This document shows positions 1-8,248 of a stretch of DNA of 64,000 bases, one piece after another. This DNA is from Streptomyces althioticus (lineage in GTDB: Bacteria > Actinomycetota > Actinomycetes > Streptomycetales > Streptomycetaceae). The stretch is taken from positions 87,065 through 151,064 of the forward strand of contig BMSW01000009.1 of assembly GCA_014649355.1 (NCBI GenBank). Reading direction: 5' to 3'. Below the pieces are notes generated by a model. The model was not told where the DNA came from. It made no database searches and was given only the letters and a program-made list of their open reading frames with translations. The position numbers and the translations under genes are program-made. Position 1 is the stretch's first letter. Every line of letters begins with the position of its first letter.

Positions 1-504
1 CTGTTCATGGGCGAGGAGTGGGCGGCGGGCACGCCGTGGCAGTTCTTCACCGACCACACCGACCCGGAGCTCGCGAAGGCGGTCAGCCAGGGGCGGCGGC
101 GGGAGTTCGCGGCGCACGGGTGGGCGGAGCAGGACGTGCCCGACCCGCAGGACCCGGCCACCCGTGACCGCTCCTGCCTCGACTGGTCCGAGCCCGAGCG
201 GGAGCCGCACGCGCGGATGCTGGCCTGGTACCGGCAGCTCCTCGCGCTGCGCCGCGAGCAGCCCGACCTCACCGACCCGGACCTCGCCGACACCAAGGTG
301 GCCTACGACGAGGACCGGCGCTGGCTGGCCTTCCGCCGCGGCGACGTCCGCGTGGCCGTGAACCTGGGCGCCGAACCGGCCGACATCCCGCTGGGCTCCC
401 GCGAGGCCCGCGTCCTGGCGGCGTGGGAGCGGGTGGACGGTCCCGGGGCGGACGGTCTGCTGCGGTTGCCGGGGGAGTCGGCGGTGGTGTTGCTGCAGGA
501 GTGA
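1..504 (+). CDS. treZ: Malto-oligosyltrehalose trehalohydrolase, C-terminal part
   Basis: This is the 3' end of a gene that begins before the window; the frame is open from base 1 and ends in TGA at 502-504. The motif LFMGEEWAAGTPWQFFTDH and the following GRRREFAAHGW stretch are typical of the end of the GH13 barrel of TreZ. A small C-terminal beta domain follows and ends in a hydrophobic strand. TreZ cleaves trehalose from the end of maltooligosyl-trehalose made by TreY, so treY and the rest of treZ are expected upstream, outside the window. A strong hairpin follows the stop by 10 bp. The family call is secure; the catalytic residues lie upstream and cannot be checked. Confidence 0.9.
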   Translation: MFMGEEWAAGTPWQFFTDHTDPELAKAVSQGRRREFAAHGWAEQDVPDPQDPATRDRSCLDWSEPEREPHARMLAWYRQLLALRREQPDLTDPDLADTKVAYDEDRRWLAFRRGDVRVAVNLGAEPADIPLGSREARVLAAWERVDGPGADGLLRLPGESAVVLLQE

Positions 505-514
505 GAGGCGCGGG

Positions 515-543
515 GCGCGGGGCGGGGGTGCCCCGCCCCGCGC
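515..543 (+). terminator. Rho-independent-type hairpin after treZ
   Basis: A perfect 13-bp GC stem (515-527 with 531-543) closes a 3-nt GTG loop just after the treZ stop. There is no U-tract, which is usual for Streptomyces terminators. Confidence 0.75.
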
Positions 544-614
544 TGTGGGTCCCGTGTGGCTGCACCACGGCACCGCCCCTCGCGCCCCGGCCGCAGCGAG
601 GACTCGCCCCGGCT

Positions 615-867
615 CGCGCCCGGACCGCCCGGGATGCCTCACGGCACCGGCGACGCTGCGGCACGACGCGCGCCCAGGCGTCGAAGGGGTCCGCCAGACC
701 GCGCCCGGGCACCGGAGGCGCTCCACGCCCGCTGCGACGCCGGCCCGAAACCCGTGACACGCGACCAGCACCCCGGCGCGGGACAGTTCCGCCGACCCCG
801 CGCCCGGACCGCCGGAGTTCCGCAGCGTCACCGGCGACGCTGCGGCACGACAGGCGCCCCGGCGTGG
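615..867. repeat. Spaced imperfect direct repeat in non-coding DNA
   Basis: The gene-free stretch 505-892 holds the treZ hairpin and two copies of a roughly 69-bp degenerate repeat, 615-683 and 799-867, offset by exactly 184 bp. Identical blocks within it are a 15-mer (615-629 and 799-813) and a 23-mer (645-667 and 829-851). I see no credible gene here; the open frames are composition artefacts of GC-rich DNA. Confidence 0.7.
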
Positions 868-892
868 GGAGGGCGCTCCTCCCCCAGGCCCC

Positions 893-1840
893 CTAAGGCG
901 CCGCGTCGCTGTCCCGGAGGTCGGTGACGCGTTCCAGCATGATGGGTTCCCAGGCGCGGCGGAGGCGGGTGCGGAGCAGGGGGAGGGACGCCGTGGCGTT
1001 GTGGACGAGTGCCTCGGCGAGGTGGATGACGCAGTCGCAGCGGGCCAGCCACAGGCCGCGCAGGCAGGGGCGGGCGCCGTAGCCCGCCAGCGTGGCCGCG
1101 CGGACGGCGGCGGGGGCGCCGACGGCGCGGGCCAGGCCCGCGATGTCCTCGGCCGGGTCGCCGACCACCGCCGTGTCCCAGCCGAGCACCCCCCGCACCC
1201 GGCCGTCCGCGCCGACGACCAGGTTGCCGCCCGTGAGGGCGTGGTGCACCAGCACCGCCGAGCCGGCCTGCGCGGCGAGCTGCACCGTCGCGGCCTGGGT
1301 GAACTGGCGCAGCCGCGCCGCCTCGAACTCGTCGGCCTTGTCGAGCAGTTCGACGGCCTCCCCGGCCGCCCTCCGCAGGGTCTCCAGGGAGCGCGGCGGC
1401 ACGCGGGGCACGCCCAGCGACTCGGCCTGCCGTACCGGCACCTGGTGCAGTCCGGTGAGCAGGGCCGCGAGGTCGGTCTCGCCGACGGCGGACACGGTGT
1501 TCTCCTCCGCCGTGCCGCCGGGCAGCCGGGTCTCCAGCGTGCACAGCAGGCCGGGCGCCCACTCGCCCTGCGCCACCCCGACGGGCAGCGCCACGGACAC
1601 GTGGGGGCGCACCACCTCGCGCAGACGCAGCTCGCGGCGCCACCGCACGCCGGTCGCGCGGTCCGGGGCGAGATGCAGCACGTACCGGGTGCCGACCAGC
1701 CAGGTGGTGAGGCCGGCGCCGTCGCCCGCGGGCCGCACGTCGAGGGCGGCGGACGCGCTCGTGCCGTGCCCGCTGTCCTCGAGCAGGGACCGGGCCAGCC
1801 GGCGGACGGTGTCAACGGTGGGTGTCGGTGCCTGGGTCAT
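893..1840 (-). CDS. APH/choline-kinase-fold phosphotransferase family protein, probable pseudokinase
   Basis: The 315-residue protein starts MTQAPTPTVDTV and has the order of the APH family: an N-lobe with WLVGTRYVLHL, a helical insert, then a C-lobe with HHALTGGNLVV and GVLGWDTAVVGDPAEDIAGL. In active members the catalytic loop reads HxDxxxxN and the metal-binding motif reads I-D-W. Here the catalytic Asp position is Ala201 and the metal-binding Asp position is Gly220, while the surrounding GGN and GDPxxD signatures are kept. I infer a catalytically dead, perhaps ligand-binding or regulatory, protein. The gene lies 65 bp downstream of the M24 peptidase on the same strand, so co-transcription is possible. 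The start is an ATG; longer frames upstream run into the peptidase. Confidence 0.75.
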   Translation of the reverse strand: MTQAPTPTVDTVRRLARSLLEDSGHGTSASAALDVRPAGDGAGLTTWLVGTRYVLHLAPDRATGVRWRRELRLREVVRPHVSVALPVGVAQGEWAPGLLCTLETRLPGGTAEENTVSAVGETDLAALLTGLHQVPVRQAESLGVPRVPPRSLETLRRAAGEAVELLDKADEFEAARLRQFTQAATVQLAAQAGSAVLVHHALTGGNLVVGADGRVRGVLGWDTAVVGDPAEDIAGLARAVGAPAAVRAATLAGYGARPCLRGLWLARCDCVIHLAEALVHNATASLPLLRTRLRRAWEPIMLERVTDLRDSDAAP

Positions 1841-1905
1841 GGTCGCGCCGTAGCCGTTCGGGAGAGGCAGGGTGGGGACGGGGCGGAAGGGCCGGTCGGT
1901 GCCGC

Positions 1906-3033
1906 TCAGTCGACTATCACCATTTCCCGCTCCGTCTCGTTCAGCCGCCGCCCGCCGTCCTCGGTGACGGTCACGATGTCCTCGATCCGTACCCCGAACC
2001 GGCCCGGCAGATAGACGCCCGGCTCGACGGAGAAGCACATGCCGGGGACGAGCGGCCGCTCCTCGCCCTCTATCATGTACGGCGGCTCGTGGGTGGTGAC
2101 GCCGATGCCGTGCCCGGTGCGGTGGATGAAGTACGCGCCATACCCGGCGCCGGCGATGACCGCGCGGGCCGCCCGGTCGACGTCCTGGCAGGCCGCGCCC
2201 GGCCGCACCGCGCGGAAGCCGGCCTCCTGCGCCTCGCGCACCAGGTCGTGCACGCGGCGCTCCTCCTCGGTGGGCTCGCCGACGTGCACCGTGCGGGAGG
2301 TGTCGGAGCCGTAGCCGTCCTTCAGGCCGCCGAAGTCGAGGACGACCATGTCGCCGCGCTCGATCCGGCGGTCGCAGGCCTCGTGGTGCGGGTTGGCGCC
2401 GTTGGGGCCGGAGGCGACGATGGTGAAGTCGACCTGGGCGTGGCCGAAGCGGCGGAGCAGCGCGGCGAGGTCGGCGGCCACCTCGGACTCCCGGCGGCCG
2501 GAGAAGCGGACGTTCCTGATCTCCTCGAACGCGGCGTCGGCGGCGGCGCCGGCCGCGGCGAGCCGCTCCAGCTCCGCGGCGTCCTTCACGGCGCGCAGCA
2601 TCGGCAGCGCCTCGGTGAGGGAGACGTACGAGGTGCCGGGGAGCGCCTGCTGGAGTCCCAGCAGATGCAGCGCCCAGGCGTTGTCGCTGACGCCGAACCG
2701 CCCCCGGCCGTCGAGGAGCGCGGCGGTGAGGGCGTAGGGGTCCTTGCCGTCGGTCCAGTCGCGCAGGGCGAGGGCGGGCGCGCCGGTGGCCTTCTCGGCG
2801 TCCGGGGCCTCCAGGGTGGGGACCACGAGCACGGGTTCCCGGCCGGCGGCCAGGACCAGCAGGGTGAGCCGCTCGGTGACGGCGGGCGGTGCGTACCCGG
2901 TGAGCCACACCAGGTCCGGGCCCGGCGCGACGAGCAGCCCGGCGAGCCCGGCGTCGGCGGCCTGCCGCGCCGCCCGTTCCATACGGGCCTTGTAGTCGTC
3001 GGCGGTGAAGGGCACGGGCGCGGTGCCGGTCAT
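1906..3033 (-). CDS. M24 family metallopeptidase (Xaa-Pro aminopeptidase/dipeptidase-like)
   Basis: The 375-residue cytoplasmic enzyme has a creatinase-like N-terminal domain (about residues 1-150) and a pita-bread C-terminal domain. All five metal ligands of the family are visible: the two Asp of LDFGGLKDGYGSDTSRT, the His of HRTGHGIG, and the Glu of SVEPGVY and VRIEDIV. It should hydrolyse peptides with proline after the first residue; the exact substrate cannot be read from sequence. The ATG start is preceded by GGGAGG with good spacing. Its neighbours, a PDZ protein upstream and a phosphotransferase downstream, give no pathway context. Confidence 0.88.
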   Translation of the reverse strand: MTGTAPVPFTADDYKARMERAARQAADAGLAGLLVAPGPDLVWLTGYAPPAVTERLTLLVLAAGREPVLVVPTLEAPDAEKATGAPALALRDWTDGKDPYALTAALLDGRGRFGVSDNAWALHLLGLQQALPGTSYVSLTEALPMLRAVKDAAELERLAAAGAAADAAFEEIRNVRFSGRRESEVAADLAALLRRFGHAQVDFTIVASGPNGANPHHEACDRRIERGDMVVLDFGGLKDGYGSDTSRTVHVGEPTEEERRVHDLVREAQEAGFRAVRPGAACQDVDRAARAVIAGAGYGAYFIHRTGHGIGVTTHEPPYMIEGEERPLVPGMCFSVEPGVYLPGRFGVRIEDIVTVTEDGGRRLNETEREMVIVD

Positions 3034-3218
3034 CCGGATGCCTCCCAGGGGCGGACGTCGGGGCTACGGTCAGCATCCTGCCCGCCGAACGGGTACGGCG
3101 CGAGCCGGTTGCCGGGGTTGCTCCCGGAGTCACCCCGTCCGGGCGCGGGGCCGCCGGCTCCGCGGGCCCCGACGCGCCCGTGGGTCGTCTGCGGCCCGTC
3201 CCCGGCGGAGCCGCCCCC

Positions 3219-3704
3219 TCACGTGAGGATGCCGGGAACCGCCGTCAGCTGCTGGTAGCCGCCCGTGGCATGCCGGACCGTCAGGCGGATCGGGGTGCCC
3301 GGTGCGGTGCGGGAGACCTCGTGGGCCAGGTCCGCCGCCGTGTCGACGCGGGTGGCGCCCACGGCGAGCAGCAGGTCGCCCTCGCGGAGACCGGCCGTGT
3401 GGCCGGGGCCGGGGTTCTGCACGCCGACCACCAGGGCGCCCGGCCGGCCGTCGTCGGTCACCTCCACGCCGAGCCGGGCGGAGAGGGCCGGCCCGGGCGC
3501 CGGGGCGGGGCCGGCCCACGCGGTGGCCAGGACGCCGAGGACGGCTCCGGCCAGCAGCAGGACCAGCCCCGCCGCGGCCCGCCGGCCCCACCGGCCCCGC
3601 GGGCGCCCGGCGGGCGGATCTACGGGGGTGGCGGGAGCGGGGTCCGGCCGGGGGGCGGCGTGGCCGCCGGGCATCGGCCGGGGGCGGAGCGCGGGGGGTT
3701 CCAC
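3219..3704 (-). CDS. Membrane-anchored PDZ-domain protein
   Basis: The 161-residue protein has a proline/arginine-rich cytoplasmic N-terminus, one membrane segment (about residues 44-66, AAAGLVLLLAGAVLGVLA) and an extracellular PDZ domain with LGVEVTD, NPGPGHTAGLREGDLLLAVG and a C-terminal strand. It resembles the PDZ half of DegP/HtrA proteins without any protease domain. A role in binding peptide C-termini at the cell surface is inferred. The GTG start lies 13 bp after the geosmin synthase stop, so it may be co-transcribed with that gene; an in-frame ATG ten codons later is an alternative start. Confidence 0.75.
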   Translation of the reverse strand: MEPPALRPRPMPGGHAAPRPDPAPATPVDPPAGRPRGRWGRRAAAGLVLLLAGAVLGVLATAWAGPAPAPGPALSARLGVEVTDDGRPGALVVGVQNPGPGHTAGLREGDLLLAVGATRVDTAADLAHEVSRTAPGTPIRLTVRHATGGYQQLTAVPGILT

Positions 3705-3717
3705 GGCGGCCGGCCCG

Positions 3718-5874
3718 TCAGGCGAGGACCGGGGGCGCCGGGGACCGGTGCGGCAGGAAGCCGTGTACCCGCCCGGACAGGTACTCGTCCTTGTACCGGT
3801 CCACGCTGCGGTGCCAGTTGAGGATGCCCGCCATCCAGTTCTGCAGGTCGGTCACATAGCCCCGCATGACCGCGCGCGCCTCCTCCGAGAGCTGGAAGTC
3901 GTCGTACACGACGGGCAGTTCGTGCTCGACGACGTGCTCGAACTGCCGCATGCGCTGGTTCATCAGGTCCGCGACGACGGGCAGCGCGGTCGCGTAGTCG
4001 ATGCCGAAGAAGTTCTGCACGACGAGGACCGCGTTGTGCATCTCCCCCTCGAACTCGATCTCCTTCTGGTACGAGAACACGTCGTTGAGCAGGCAGGCGA
4101 AGTCGATCGCCGCGTTCTCCAGGGAGCGCACCGGACCCGTGCGGTACACCTCCGGCGGGACCGCGGGCCCGTGTCCGGCGCGGCACAGGCCGAGCGTGAG
4201 GTCGGAGCCGAAGGTCGCGCGGCGCATCTCCAGGTAGTCCACGGGGTCCGGGACGCGGTTCTGGATCTGGTTGGACAGCTCCCACACCCACGACTCGGTC
4301 ATCGTGTCGACGGCCGTCCGCAGCGGGCGGCGCTGCTCGGGCGTCATGCCGGCCGTGGTGCGGGCCCACAGGTCGATCAGGGACCGCTCCATGGCGTTGG
4401 CGGGCAGGGGCACCTCCTCGCCGTCCAGCGGCATGCAGGCCGACAGCCGGGCGGTGGTGAGCCGGGCGGCGGCCAGGTCGCGGCGGTGGCCGTAGACCAG
4501 CGGGTAGTAGTCGTCGCCGTAGGTGCCGAAGGCCAGCCAGCCGGAGGCGAGGTCGAGCTGTTCCTGGGTGGCGTCCGGGTCCAGGCCGGCCGCGCACAGG
4601 GGCAGGTCGCAGCTGGCGAGCTTGTCCTCGTCCCAGACGCCCTCGCCGAGGATGCCCATGCGGTGCGACCACTCCAGCAGATGGCGTCGGGAGCCTTCGA
4701 GGGCCGGGCTGAGGGACAGTGGGAACGGCATCCGGATCTCCGGGACGACGGACGGGCCGACCTTCCGGTACGGCACGTGCCGGTAGGGGCGCAGCCGCTC
4801 CGAGGCGGCGCGGGCGAGGAGCGCGCCGACGTCGGCGGCGGACGTGCCGGGGCCGGTCAGGGCCTGCCAGGAGGGGCCGGGGCGGGCGTTCTCGTTCATG
4901 TAGCGGCTGGAGCGCAGGTGCCACTCGTGGCCGCCGGACTGCCAGTCCTGGAGCCCCTTGGCGTAGGCGGCGACGGCGGCGGTCTCCGCCGGGGTGAGCC
5001 CCTGCTCCAGGGCGACGGCGGGCACCTCGGTGAACGCGGTGTGCTCGAACTGGTGCAGCCGTGAGGTGAGGACGTCGTTGACGAGGTCGGCGGCCTCCTG
5101 CGTGGTGCAGCCGAAGAACGTCTCCAGGACGAGGACGCCGTTGCTGAGCTCGCCCTCGTCCTCGACCTCCCGCTGGTAGGAGAACAGGTCGTTGCGCAGG
5201 TGCACGGCGTCGGAGAACGTCTCCATGAGCACCCGCAGCGGGCGGGTCCCGGCGACGGCGGCCGGCACCTCGGCGGTGGCGTACTCGACGAGTCCGGCCG
5301 ACCAGGGGGCGCCGCCCACCTTGCGGCGCATCTCGATGTACTCGACGGGGTTGGCGATCCGCCCCTCGTTGATGTTGGACAGCTCCCACAGGGACTCGTT
5401 GAGGAGGTGCTCGGTGGCGACGGCGAACCGGCGGCGCCAGTCCGCGGACATGGCCGGCACGGTCCGCGCCCACAGGTCGGCGAGGCCCGCCTCGACCGGG
5501 TTCTCCGGCTCGGGGACGGGCGTCCCCGGCTCCAGGGGCATGAACAGCGGCAGCCGGTCCAGGTGGGCCTTGCCGCCGACGCGGTCCTGGGTGCGCTTGT
5601 ACTTCTCCAGGAAGTGGTCGTCGAAGAAGAACACCCACACGTACCAGTCGGTGATCAGGGACAGCGCGGGGCCGTCGCAGTCGGGGTGCGTGTAGGCGCA
5701 GAGCAGGCCGTAGTCGTGCGCGTCGAGGTCGGCCTGCTCCCAGACCCCGCTGCCCTCCAGCATGCCCATCTCGCGCGCCCAGGCCGTGGAGTGGGCCCGG
5801 GCCTGGTCCACGTGCGGATTGAGGCGCGCGGGGTGCGGCATGTAGAAGTGCGGGAGTTCGAAGGGCTGCGTCAT
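3718..5874 (-). CDS. geoA: Germacradienol/geosmin synthase
   Basis: This 718-residue protein is the bifunctional two-domain terpene cyclase that turns farnesyl diphosphate into germacradienol (N-terminal domain) and then geosmin (C-terminal domain). The N-domain shows the metal-binding DDHFLE motif at residues 85-90 and the NSE triad NDLFSYQRE near residue 230. The C-domain has the atypical DDYYPLVYGHRR first motif and NDVFSYQKE. Length and both domains match the S. coelicolor enzyme. It is followed closely by the PDZ gene and lies near the ARMT1-like and cprB-like genes, an arrangement I recall from S. coelicolor. The protein appears complete. Confidence 0.97.
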   Translation of the reverse strand: MTQPFELPHFYMPHPARLNPHVDQARAHSTAWAREMGMLEGSGVWEQADLDAHDYGLLCAYTHPDCDGPALSLITDWYVWVFFFDDHFLEKYKRTQDRVGGKAHLDRLPLFMPLEPGTPVPEPENPVEAGLADLWARTVPAMSADWRRRFAVATEHLLNESLWELSNINEGRIANPVEYIEMRRKVGGAPWSAGLVEYATAEVPAAVAGTRPLRVLMETFSDAVHLRNDLFSYQREVEDEGELSNGVLVLETFFGCTTQEAADLVNDVLTSRLHQFEHTAFTEVPAVALEQGLTPAETAAVAAYAKGLQDWQSGGHEWHLRSSRYMNENARPGPSWQALTGPGTSAADVGALLARAASERLRPYRHVPYRKVGPSVVPEIRMPFPLSLSPALEGSRRHLLEWSHRMGILGEGVWDEDKLASCDLPLCAAGLDPDATQEQLDLASGWLAFGTYGDDYYPLVYGHRRDLAAARLTTARLSACMPLDGEEVPLPANAMERSLIDLWARTTAGMTPEQRRPLRTAVDTMTESWVWELSNQIQNRVPDPVDYLEMRRATFGSDLTLGLCRAGHGPAVPPEVYRTGPVRSLENAAIDFACLLNDVFSYQKEIEFEGEMHNAVLVVQNFFGIDYATALPVVADLMNQRMRQFEHVVEHELPVVYDDFQLSEEARAVMRGYVTDLQNWMAGILNWHRSVDRYKDEYLSGRVHGFLPHRSPAPPVLA

Positions 5875-5969
5875 GGCCGGGGGCTACCCGTGCCGCTCCG
5901 GCCGCATCCACGGCCCGCCCGGTGATCACACCTTCGCGTGAAACCTGCCCGGAAACGGGAGTTGGGGGC

Positions 5970-7148
5970 TCAGGTCCGTACCTGGATCAGCGCGTGGGTG
6001 CCGCTCGTGCGCCAGCGCCCGTCCTCCTCCGCGTCCAGCGCCGCCTCCGTCGTCGGGGCGAGGCCGGTGATCACGTCGGACTTGAGGGTGCGCAGGGCGG
6101 CGGCCGGGCCCGGGAAGTAGGCGGTGACGCCGGCGAACGGGGTGGTAGGGGGCCAGTACCGGTCGCCCACGAGCCGGCGGTAGTTGAGGTCGCCCTTGAG
6201 GACGGTGAGGGTGGCCTCCGCGAAGTCGGCGCGCAGGTCGTCCGGCATGTCCGCGTAGGGCAGGGGCGCGCAGGAGAACGGGTGGGCGCGCAGTTCGAGC
6301 CGGCCGTCGGTGAGGGCGGCGCGCAGGCGGTGTCCGTACGCCCCGGCGGCTCCCTCGGCGGCGGTGAGGCGGCGTACGGCGTCGAGGACGTCGGCGGTGG
6401 TGGCGTCGGAGACGTAGTACGGGTGCGGTTTGACGTGCAGAACGGCGCGGGCGACGCGCCCGTGGGCGAGCAGGTGGGCGATCAGCAGCAGGTCGGGGAC
6501 GAGTTCACGGCCTGCGTTGTCGGCGACCAGGCAGAGGGTGCCGGCCGGGGAGCCGTCGAGCAGGGACCACAGGCGCTCGCTGTCGTCGGCGACGAGGGCG
6601 GGGACGGCGGCGGTCTCCTCGGCGCCCTCGGCGGACATGCGGAAGCCCAGGTCGGCGCGGTTGCCCCAGAGGGAGCCGTGCAGCAGGGCGCGGGCGCGTT
6701 CGTCCTCGGGGAGGTCGTCGAGGGCGTCGAGCGCGGCGAGCTCCTCGTCGGTGGCGGGCGCGTCGAGCTCGGCGAGCTTGGCGGGGCGGAAGGGGTCGAT
6801 GCCCTGCCAGGGGCCGGGCTCGAAGTAACCGACGGCCTGGAGCAGTTGGCGGTAGAACCAGCTCTCGGACCACAGCCAGGGCACGTCGTGCCAGGAGCGG
6901 CCGGCGTGGTCGTCCATGCCCCAGGCGGCCCACCGGTCGCGGTCGTGGGCGCCGGCGGGCAGGGGCGTGACGGGGCCCTCGGTGCAGTTCGCCAGCAGGG
7001 CGTCGAGCGCGCGGCGCTGCTCCGGGCCGTAGGGGGTGTCCTCGGCGACCTGGCGGAGGATCGCGGGGTGACGCTCGTCCAGCACGCCGTACGGGAAGGT
7101 GCCGGGCTCGTCGGCGACGATCACGGGGGCGGCGGGGGTGTCGGGCAT
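5970..7148 (-). CDS. ARMT1-like (DUF89) damage-control phosphatase family protein
   Basis: The protein has 392 residues from the chosen ATG. Family features include the N-terminal helical region with FYRQLLQAVGYFEPGPWQGIDPF, the NRADLGFR segment, and the metal-site motif LVADNAGRELVPDLLLIAHLL with its conserved Asn-Asp pair, followed by VKPHPYYVSDAT. DUF89 enzymes are metal-dependent phosphatases acting on damaged sugar phosphates or phosphometabolites; the substrate of the actinobacterial branch is not established. A GTG three codons earlier (7157) could also start the protein; the ATG was chosen because GGTGAG sits just upstream. The gene is 40 bp downstream of the cprB-like stop and on the same strand. 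Confidence 0.8.
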   Translation of the reverse strand: MPDTPAAPVIVADEPGTFPYGVLDERHPAILRQVAEDTPYGPEQRRALDALLANCTEGPVTPLPAGAHDRDRWAAWGMDDHAGRSWHDVPWLWSESWFYRQLLQAVGYFEPGPWQGIDPFRPAKLAELDAPATDEELAALDALDDLPEDERARALLHGSLWGNRADLGFRMSAEGAEETAAVPALVADDSERLWSLLDGSPAGTLCLVADNAGRELVPDLLLIAHLLAHGRVARAVLHVKPHPYYVSDATTADVLDAVRRLTAAEGAAGAYGHRLRAALTDGRLELRAHPFSCAPLPYADMPDDLRADFAEATLTVLKGDLNYRRLVGDRYWPPTTPFAGVTAYFPGPAAALRTLKSDVITGLAPTTEAALDAEEDGRWRTSGTHALIQVRT

Positions 7149-7188
7149 GGGGCTCACCGTAACCCGCCGGGCGGCCGCGCGCCGGGCG

Positions 7189-7836
7189 TCACAGCGGGGC
7201 GGGCTCCCGTTCCAGCCGGGCGGCGAGGGACAGGTAGCGGGCGCGGCGGGTGACGGGGACCAGGCCGCGGATGAGGAGCTGCCACATCTCGGCGGTGCGG
7301 CGGGGCTGGCGGGTGACGGGTTCGCGGGCGCGGCCGACGACCCGGGTGCCGACGAAGAAGCAGACCAGGGAGTGGGCGACGACGTCGATGTCGGCGTCCG
7401 GGTGGACGTCGGCCTCCTCGACGGCGGCGGCCAGCCTGGCCGAGACGATGTCGAGCCACTCGGTGAAGGGGTGGCTGAGCGGCGGGCGCGGCCGGGTGAC
7501 GCCGGTGGCCAGCCGGAGCCCGGCCCGCAGCACGGGGTCCTCGGCGGACATGCGGGCCATGCAGAAGGTGAGGCGCATCAGCGCCTCCAGCGACGTGCGG
7601 CCGCGGGCGCCGGTGTCGCGGACGAGCCGGCGGCAGGTCGCGGACTGGAGTTCCAGGATGGCGTGGGCGAGGTCCTCCTTGGCGGCGAAGTGGAAGTAGA
7701 GGGCCCCTTTGGTGACGCGTGCGTGCTCGACGATGTCGCTGAGACTGGTCGCTTCGTAGCCCTGCCGGTCGAACAGGTCGGCCGCGGCCGTGATGATCGT
7801 CGCGCGGGTCTTCTCGGCGCGTACCTGCCTTGCCAT
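7189..7836 (-). CDS. cprB: TetR-family gamma-butyrolactone receptor homologue (CprB type)
   Basis: The 215-residue regulator starts MARQVRAEKTRATIITAA and has a helix-turn-helix (SLSDIVEHARVTKGALYFHF) nearly identical to the ArpA/ScbR/CprB group, then an all-alpha ligand domain with LRAGLRLATGV and HPFTEW. The ending LIRGLVPVTRRARYLSLAARLE is especially like CprB as I remember it. Proteins of this type repress antibiotic and development genes, including their own promoter, and are released by diffusible butyrolactone-like signals. The ATG at 7836 is preceded by AGGAG; the frame opens 21 codons earlier but lacks a ribosome site. Its closeness to geosmin synthase matches the S. coelicolor arrangement and supports orthology. 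Confidence 0.85.
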   Translation of the reverse strand: MARQVRAEKTRATIITAAADLFDRQGYEATSLSDIVEHARVTKGALYFHFAAKEDLAHAILELQSATCRRLVRDTGARGRTSLEALMRLTFCMARMSAEDPVLRAGLRLATGVTRPRPPLSHPFTEWLDIVSARLAAAVEEADVHPDADIDVVAHSLVCFFVGTRVVGRAREPVTRQPRRTAEMWQLLIRGLVPVTRRARYLSLAARLEREPAPL

Positions 7837-8248
7837 CGACTGCACTCCTGTGGCCGGAAAGCGACGGTCCATGCCGTTTGTTTCTAACGCCCTGTACACG
7901 ATAACTCACGGTGTGCTGACGTTCATCACCCCGGTGGGCGTGCTCAGTTGAACACAACCGGCATACAGGGCGTACGCCGCGTGGCGAAACAGCACGCGCG
8001 GTATCCGTGCGCACGCCCCCGCGCGCCGTACGGAGCCTGCACTTCCGCTTAGCAGGTTCTCACGGTTCATCACAATGCGGCAGCGACGCCTCACTTCGCG
8101 TGGCTGTTCACTTGACGACCAGTGGTTCCACGCGGTTGGCTCCGGCCAGCGAGAGTCACCCGGACGGCCGCACCTCACGGTGGCCCGAATCCGCCGGTGC
8201 CCCTCCCCTGCACGTAGCTCCGCCGGCACAGCGAGGTCCGCGCTCCTC
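7837..8248. promoter_or_regulatory. Divergent control region between cprB and the sugar-binding lipoprotein gene, with candidate CprB operators
   Basis: The 412-bp gap has no credible gene. It contains an inverted pair, ACGCCCTGTA at 7887-7896 and TACAGGGCGT at 7964-7973, whose axis lies upstream of cprB. Each arm extends into sequence like a half of the pseudo-palindromic autoregulatory elements of butyrolactone receptors (CATACAGGGCG at 7962-7972). On the plus side a weak sigma-70-like TTGACG (8112-8117) lies 18 bp before TTGGCT. Autorepression by CprB is inferred from family behaviour. Confidence 0.45.
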
